Shown: positions 60,300 through 64,000 of the stretch, in pieces | Layout: the number at the start of each line of letters is the position of its first letter | Position numbering within the stretch: the first letter of the stretch is position 1 | Assembly: GCA_018136815.1 (NCBI GenBank) | Contig: CM030934.1 | Coordinates: 1,148,979-1,212,978, forward strand | Reading direction: 5' to 3' | DNA from: Isochrysis galbana | Taxonomy: Eukaryota; Haptophyta; Isochrysidales; Isochrysidaceae | Length of the DNA stretch: 64,000 nucleotides | Position numbers and translations under genes: made by a program | The notes under the pieces: model-generated | What the model saw: only the letters and a program-made list of their open reading frames with translations | Told to the model about the DNA's origin: nothing | Database searches by the model: none

Positions 60300-61660
60300 C
60301 GCAGACGGAACAAGGCGCCTAGAGAAATCAGAGTTTCCGAGAGCGATACCTACATAACTAAGATGAACAATATCTGGATCTATACAAACACTAATTACCT
60401 TGGAGAAACCACGGACACCACCGAACGAAGTAGCGAACCCGGGGGAAGAGAAACACTACCACACCCCCGCCAAATGGGAAGATGGGCTAAAGGGACCAAA
60501 ACACTTAGAATATCCCCTAGCGGCCTAGCGGATGAATACACAATAGATGAGAAGACACACCTGGACAAAGCCACTGTGTACTGTGTCTGACACTGACATA
60601 ACGAGAGCACTCACCAAGAAAGGTCCCCACGCCAAGCCGCAACCCGCACGGGAAGCGTGGGCGCGGAAACTATAGCTGACTCAGGAGGAGTGGCAGCACG
60701 TGGCGAAACTCTATACCCACCCCCTGCTAAAACACACAGACAAACACCCCCACTTTAAACACATTACTCACAGAAGACTTGGCACGCGTAACCGATTCAC
60801 AGCGGCGACCAGCACAAAATGTAGACTATGCGGTAAACACAGAGAAAACTCAACTCACCTAGCTAGATGCCCCTCCACGATCCCTGTCTTTCAAACCCTT
60901 GAGGCCGTGGCGGGATACACCCCCACGAGGGAGAGATCGAAGATCCAGAAAATAAAAGACAGAAGACAGACTATTCGCATACCCAAGCTCGCCGACGCCC
61001 GATAGCCTCAAAGCCCTTTACCTCATAGCATGGAGGTACATAATAGGAGACTTCTACAAAGTGGAATTCGACCAATACACCTTCCACCACGTGCCGGTCA
61101 TCGAGAGAACCCTGAGCAGGTTCACGACCCTAGTCAGGGGCCTCGAACCCCAGGGCGGGAACTCGAACGCACGAACGAAAAAGGCCGCCTCCCAAGGTAG
61201 GAAGCCAAAGATCAAGACCCCCCGAGAACTCAGCACTCCTATCTTTATAACGAACGACAAAGGAGCCCTAATCATGAATTCGAACCTAGTTCTAGTAGCA
61301 CAAGCGCTCAACATGGCGGAACGTCTAGCCTGAACGCGAGCACCCCCGCCGCGAGCCGCCCCCCATCGGCTACCGGACGGATACTCACGGACAGACCAAC
61401 TCACGGACGACTGACACCTAACACAAAGAAGACACACGCAAAGGCCGGTAGCCCGATGGCATACGAGGAAGGAGGAAGTTAGGCCATCGGGGACCGGTAC
61501 ACACCGCCTGCCACTGGATACTCCAACACCCAGCCCCTAGGTAGAGCACGAGGGGACGTGCCGCAAGGCAGGTGGAGGGGGGACAAGGGAAGCGGGCGAG
61601 GCTACATAGGCGGTTAGCGGGGTCGCGCGCGCGGCGAGAATATTAAAAAGTTTTTTTTAA
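60300..61660 (+). mobile_element. LINE (non-LTR retrotransposon), 3' end of ORF2
   Basis: At 60700-61005 the reading THRRLGTRNRFTAATSTKCR then LCGKHRENSTHLARCP has the CxxC...H....C zinc knuckle that closes LINE ORF2 proteins. The text continues in a neighbouring frame as SLKALYLIAWRYIIGDFYKV, then TFHHVPVIERTLSRFTTLVR to a TGA at 61331-61333. At least one frameshift and missing 5' domains show a truncated copy. The 3' UTR has CCCCTAGGTAGAGCACGAGG, GTGCCGCAAGGC and GCGAGGCTACA, ending GCGAGAATATTAAAAAGTTT. That end is shared with the short elements at 26.56, 49.76 and 62.96-63.09 kb. Confidence 0.7.
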
Positions 61661-61939
61661 TGTATTTGAAATGTTTTTGGCCGGAGGCCAAATACATCCG
61701 TATTTGGCTTTATTTGCAGGCCCCAGCACAGTAGTATTTCCCATCTAGGTTGGCTATGGAGCTCTACGGAGTACTTTACTGCGCTACGAACACTGCTGAA
61801 ATCACCTCTTCAACTTGAAATCGGCCGCTATTCTTTGATATACTCCTAGGGGTGCCCGCGTGCCCGATAGACCCGCGTGGTAGGCCCTTCTGCTCGCCGC
61901 TCGCGCGCCGCCTCAGCTCGCAGCTGCGCCGCGCGGCCA
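61661..61939. other. Intergenic, TIM22 upstream
   Basis: A short GGCC/AAATAC repeat-like stretch (61680-61760: CAAATACATCCGTATTTGGC) and no gene. The palindrome-like AAATACATCCGTATTT may form a small hairpin. Confidence 0.3.
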
Positions 61940-62398
61940 ATGCCGTTCACCTTCCCAACGCCGTGGCAGCCACCGCAGGATCCGGGTCAAGCCTTCCGCG
62001 AGAGCTGTACCATGCAGGCAATTGTGAGCGGTGTGGTGGGCGGTGGTGCAGGTATGGTCCTCGGCGTGGTGCTCACGCCTTTCAACTCGACTCTCCAGGC
62101 GGAGACGGAGCATCTGGAGCTGCGCGAGCAGATGAGAAGGGGTGTTCGAGAGATGGGTGTGCAATCTCGCTCGTGGGGTAAGAGCCTGCTCGTTATTGGC
62201 GCCGTTTTCTCGGCCTCGGAGTGCTTTGTGGAGAAGTCGCGTGGCAGGACTGACAGGTGGAACTCAATACTAGGCGGTTGCCTCACTGGCGGAGTGCTTG
62301 CAGCTAATGCTGGGCCGCAAGCTATGGGAATTGGGTGTGTTGGATTCGCTGCATTTTCTGCCGCCATCGACGCTCTTGGCTTCGGCCACTTTGATTGA
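61940..62398 (+). CDS. TIM22: Mitochondrial inner-membrane carrier translocase subunit Tim22
   Basis: 152 residues from the ATG at 61940 (MPFTFPTPWQPPQDPGQAFR). A Tim17/Tim22/Tim23 family protein: ESCTMQAIVSGVVGGGAGMV (first span, glycine-rich), SRSWGKSLLVIGAVFSASEC, then VEKSRGRTDRWNSILGGCLT, GGVLAANAGPQAMGIGCVGF and AAFSAAIDAL, giving four hydrophobic segments. The (V/I)EK.R...D..N....GC..GG.L....GP..A..GC.GFA.FS block is diagnostic for Tim22. It forms the pore that inserts carrier proteins into the inner membrane. The conserved Cys pair for the Tim22 disulfide is present (SCT and SEC region). No intron, no presequence, as usual for the family. The open frame begins at 61877 but its extra residues are Arg/Ser-rich and not conserved-looking. 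Confidence 0.88.
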   Translation: MPFTFPTPWQPPQDPGQAFRESCTMQAIVSGVVGGGAGMVLGVVLTPFNSTLQAETEHLELREQMRRGVREMGVQSRSWGKSLLVIGAVFSASECFVEKSRGRTDRWNSILGGCLTGGVLAANAGPQAMGIGCVGFAAFSAAIDALGFGHFD

Positions 62399-63636
62399 TC
62401 TCAAATGCTCGCCAAAAATCTTACATACTTTCACTAGCTTTCAGATGCTGGTGGCATTGAGACCCAAGGAACGAGGCTAAGGCTTGAAAGTTTCTCAAAG
62501 TGGCCATCTACCCTCCTACAATTTAGCCTGTTTGTGATCGCGTCGGTGGTTCAATGCGTCTGCAGTGGCCGACTTTCGGGCACGTCGATGCATCGGGAAG
62601 GTAAACGCGAGAGTCATGCAAAGTAATGGTGCGTATGCATGCCAACACCTTGCCCTCATTGTTGCCCCTGATGCGGGCGCCCCTAATTTGCTGTCTTTTG
62701 CCGTTCAATGTCGATTTGTTAAATAGCCGCCTTTGCAATGGTGTGGGCTATTGGTTGAGCTGTGTTTCGTCGGTACGAGGAGTGAGATACGGGGGGAGCC
62801 CCCGACTTGTATTTTACGATGTACCAATACCGGAGAGGGCTTGTTCGCCCCTCTTTCCCTACTCCCTACGGATCGATCTAATCAACGATAAATAATGTAG
62901 TGCGCGTCGGGGACCGTCCCAGGCGCAGGTGGGAGCCCGTGACCGTGAGAGCTACGAGCGGACCCGCCAAGCGGGCGCGGGCTTGCCCAATGCCATTCGA
63001 CGCGCCGACACGGACACGGCCAACACCCGCACCCCACACCCAAGGCGCTGCGCGCCGCGGCGAGAATTTAAGAAGTTGTTTAATTTCTTTTTTCTCGGCT
63101 GCTCGCGCGGGAGCTACGCGCACCATCTCATCCCGATCCCTTTTTGCCTTTGCGCGCCGGCGCCCTAGAGCGAGAGCATCCCAACGCTCTAAAAAATATG
63201 CGAGAGCGACCCGAGCTTCCATGGCATGATAGCCGCATAAATTCGCACGCCATAGCGTGCCTGTCTGTTGCAGCCGTTTGTGTTCATGTTCTCATGGTCT
63301 GAGGAAGCACCTCATGCTCAACGCAAATGCCTTACTGCTCAATTCATCCAGTCGTGACGGGCTGCCCGTTTGAATGAATACACTAGACTTGAGGACACGT
63401 ACCGGTACAATGCGCATTGTAGTCGTGGCGAAACGTCATAGCACGTTGCTGGCGTCGTCATGGTGTCTTTGCACAGTCAGGAATTGACATTTCAGGCGGA
63501 TGTGCGTACGCGCACGTTGTCTCTAAGCATGGGTGCTGATTGATTGTGGGGGATCCAATGAGGCCGCTTCGAAGCGGATCCCGGGGATGCCGTGTCAAGT
63601 TGCCGGCAATCGCTGTCATGGTTGCAAGACGCCTCC
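62399..63636. other. Intergenic spacer
   Basis: No gene supported. 62900-63090 contains GAGCGGACCCGCCAAGCGGG-like GC-rich text and GCGGCGAGAATTTAAGAAGT, a LINE-like tail. Confidence 0.3.
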
Positions 63637-63813
63637 TCAAAGGCTTTCAAGCAATTGGTGCAATCTGAAGGCCTCGTTGGGTTCGGGCTTGGCGACATCA
63701 TCCTGAAGTAGATGGAGCGTGACGTCACCGCCGCCTCCTGCGATCCCGACGTAGCACGCGACCTCGCCACGGCGAGCGCGGTTGCTCGCCCCCAAGGCGA
63801 TACGGACTCGGAC
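63637..63813 (-). CDS. Terminal exon of an unknown gene (5' exons outside window)
   Basis: On the minus strand a CCTTGTGCAG acceptor (63814-63823) opens 58 residues: VRVRIALGASNRARRGEVAC, YVGIAGGGGDVTLHLLQDDV, AKPEPNEAFRLHQLLESL, then TGA at 63637-63639. An upstream donor-like GTGCGTGCG near 63945-63953 would end a preceding exon (ACECWLWYRWIR) that reaches the window edge. The reading is strand-like then helical, without a known motif. Because the rest lies beyond the window, no function is offered. Confidence 0.45.
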   Translation of the reverse strand, partial: VRVRIALGASNRARRGEVACYVGIAGGGGDVTLHLLQDDVAKPEPNEAFRLHQLLESL

Positions 63814-64000
63814 CTGCACAAGGGGTTGATAACGTGAATTTCTTGCGAGACGGCAGGGAGAGCTTTGAAGAACAGAATCAGTGTGCGAGCGCCCAGCCAT
63901 TAAACATGGAAATGAGCCAGTGCTCCTGAGGAAAGATTTCTGCGCACGCACCTCTGATCCAGCGGTACCAAAGCCAGCACTCGCATGCGAGTACAAGGGG

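Noticed and set aside
63492-63996. Overlapping minus-strand ORFs near the right edge as separate genes
   Set aside because: Only the frame ending at 63637 continues well from a splice acceptor; the others are out-of-frame shadows.

Overview
The window is nuclear DNA from a GC-rich eukaryotic microbe. Genes carry short GT-AG introns (about 90-290 nt), and a Tat translocase subunit has an N-terminal signal/transit-like leader, which points to an alga with a complex (secondary) plastid. The hAT transposase C-terminal domain, the CCCH-type repeat ORF and the dense C/G tracts look haptophyte-like to me. That placement is inference; another complex-plastid lineage is not excluded.

Host genes stand as islands. 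In order they are: the 3' part of a fibronectin-III protein (1-1266, +); a six-exon myosin with a WW domain and three PDZ domains (8421-13465, +); a large single-pass receptor-like protein with repeated Cys-rich ectodomain modules (18020-22027 plus upstream exons to about 23422, -); a DNL-type zinc-finger mtHsp70 escort protein (25791-26438, +); six-exon UDP-glucose pyrophosphorylase (30384-32568, -); the TYW2 wybutosine transferase (34914-36188, +); a three-exon degenerate sirtuin (39694-41445, +); plastid TatA (44202-44780, +); a ThiD-TenA thiamine fusion (49985-52009, +); a five-TM prominin-like protein (54104-56269, +); ribonucleotide reductase R2 with one frame break (57735-58744, +); TIM22 (61940-62398, +); and the last exon of an unknown gene (63637-63813, -). 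These are dispersed housekeeping and cell-surface genes with no operon logic.

Between them lies a thick mobile-element layer. A Ty1/Copia-type composite (about 1547-8248) has direct and inverted duplications and is bracketed by an inverted ~0.3 kb repeat. Two Ty3/Gypsy fragments occur at about 24.1-25.0 and 49.0-49.7 kb. A hAT DNA transposon (14.2-17.4 kb) is split by a small element carrying two unknown ORFs, and four more hAT-type ends share the TAGGGCGGTCAAACA terminus. A non-LTR-like family encodes a CCCH zinc-finger ORF1, a LINE ORF2 3' end lies at 60.7-61.6 kb, and ~760-bp short elements have LINE-like tails. A palindromic GATAGCTATC repeat, two copies of a tandem-repeat module (28.2-29.0 and 36.7-37.3 kb), a terminal-inverted-repeat element (33.0-34.0 kb) and several strong hairpins complete it.

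The host-gene features most worth following are the myosin-WW-PDZ3 protein, the sirtuin with its catalytic signature replaced, and the repeat-bearing receptor. Among unexplained elements the best are the small insertion inside the hAT transposon and the ORF at 59.86-60.29 kb. No CRISPR array, rRNA or convincing tRNA gene was seen.
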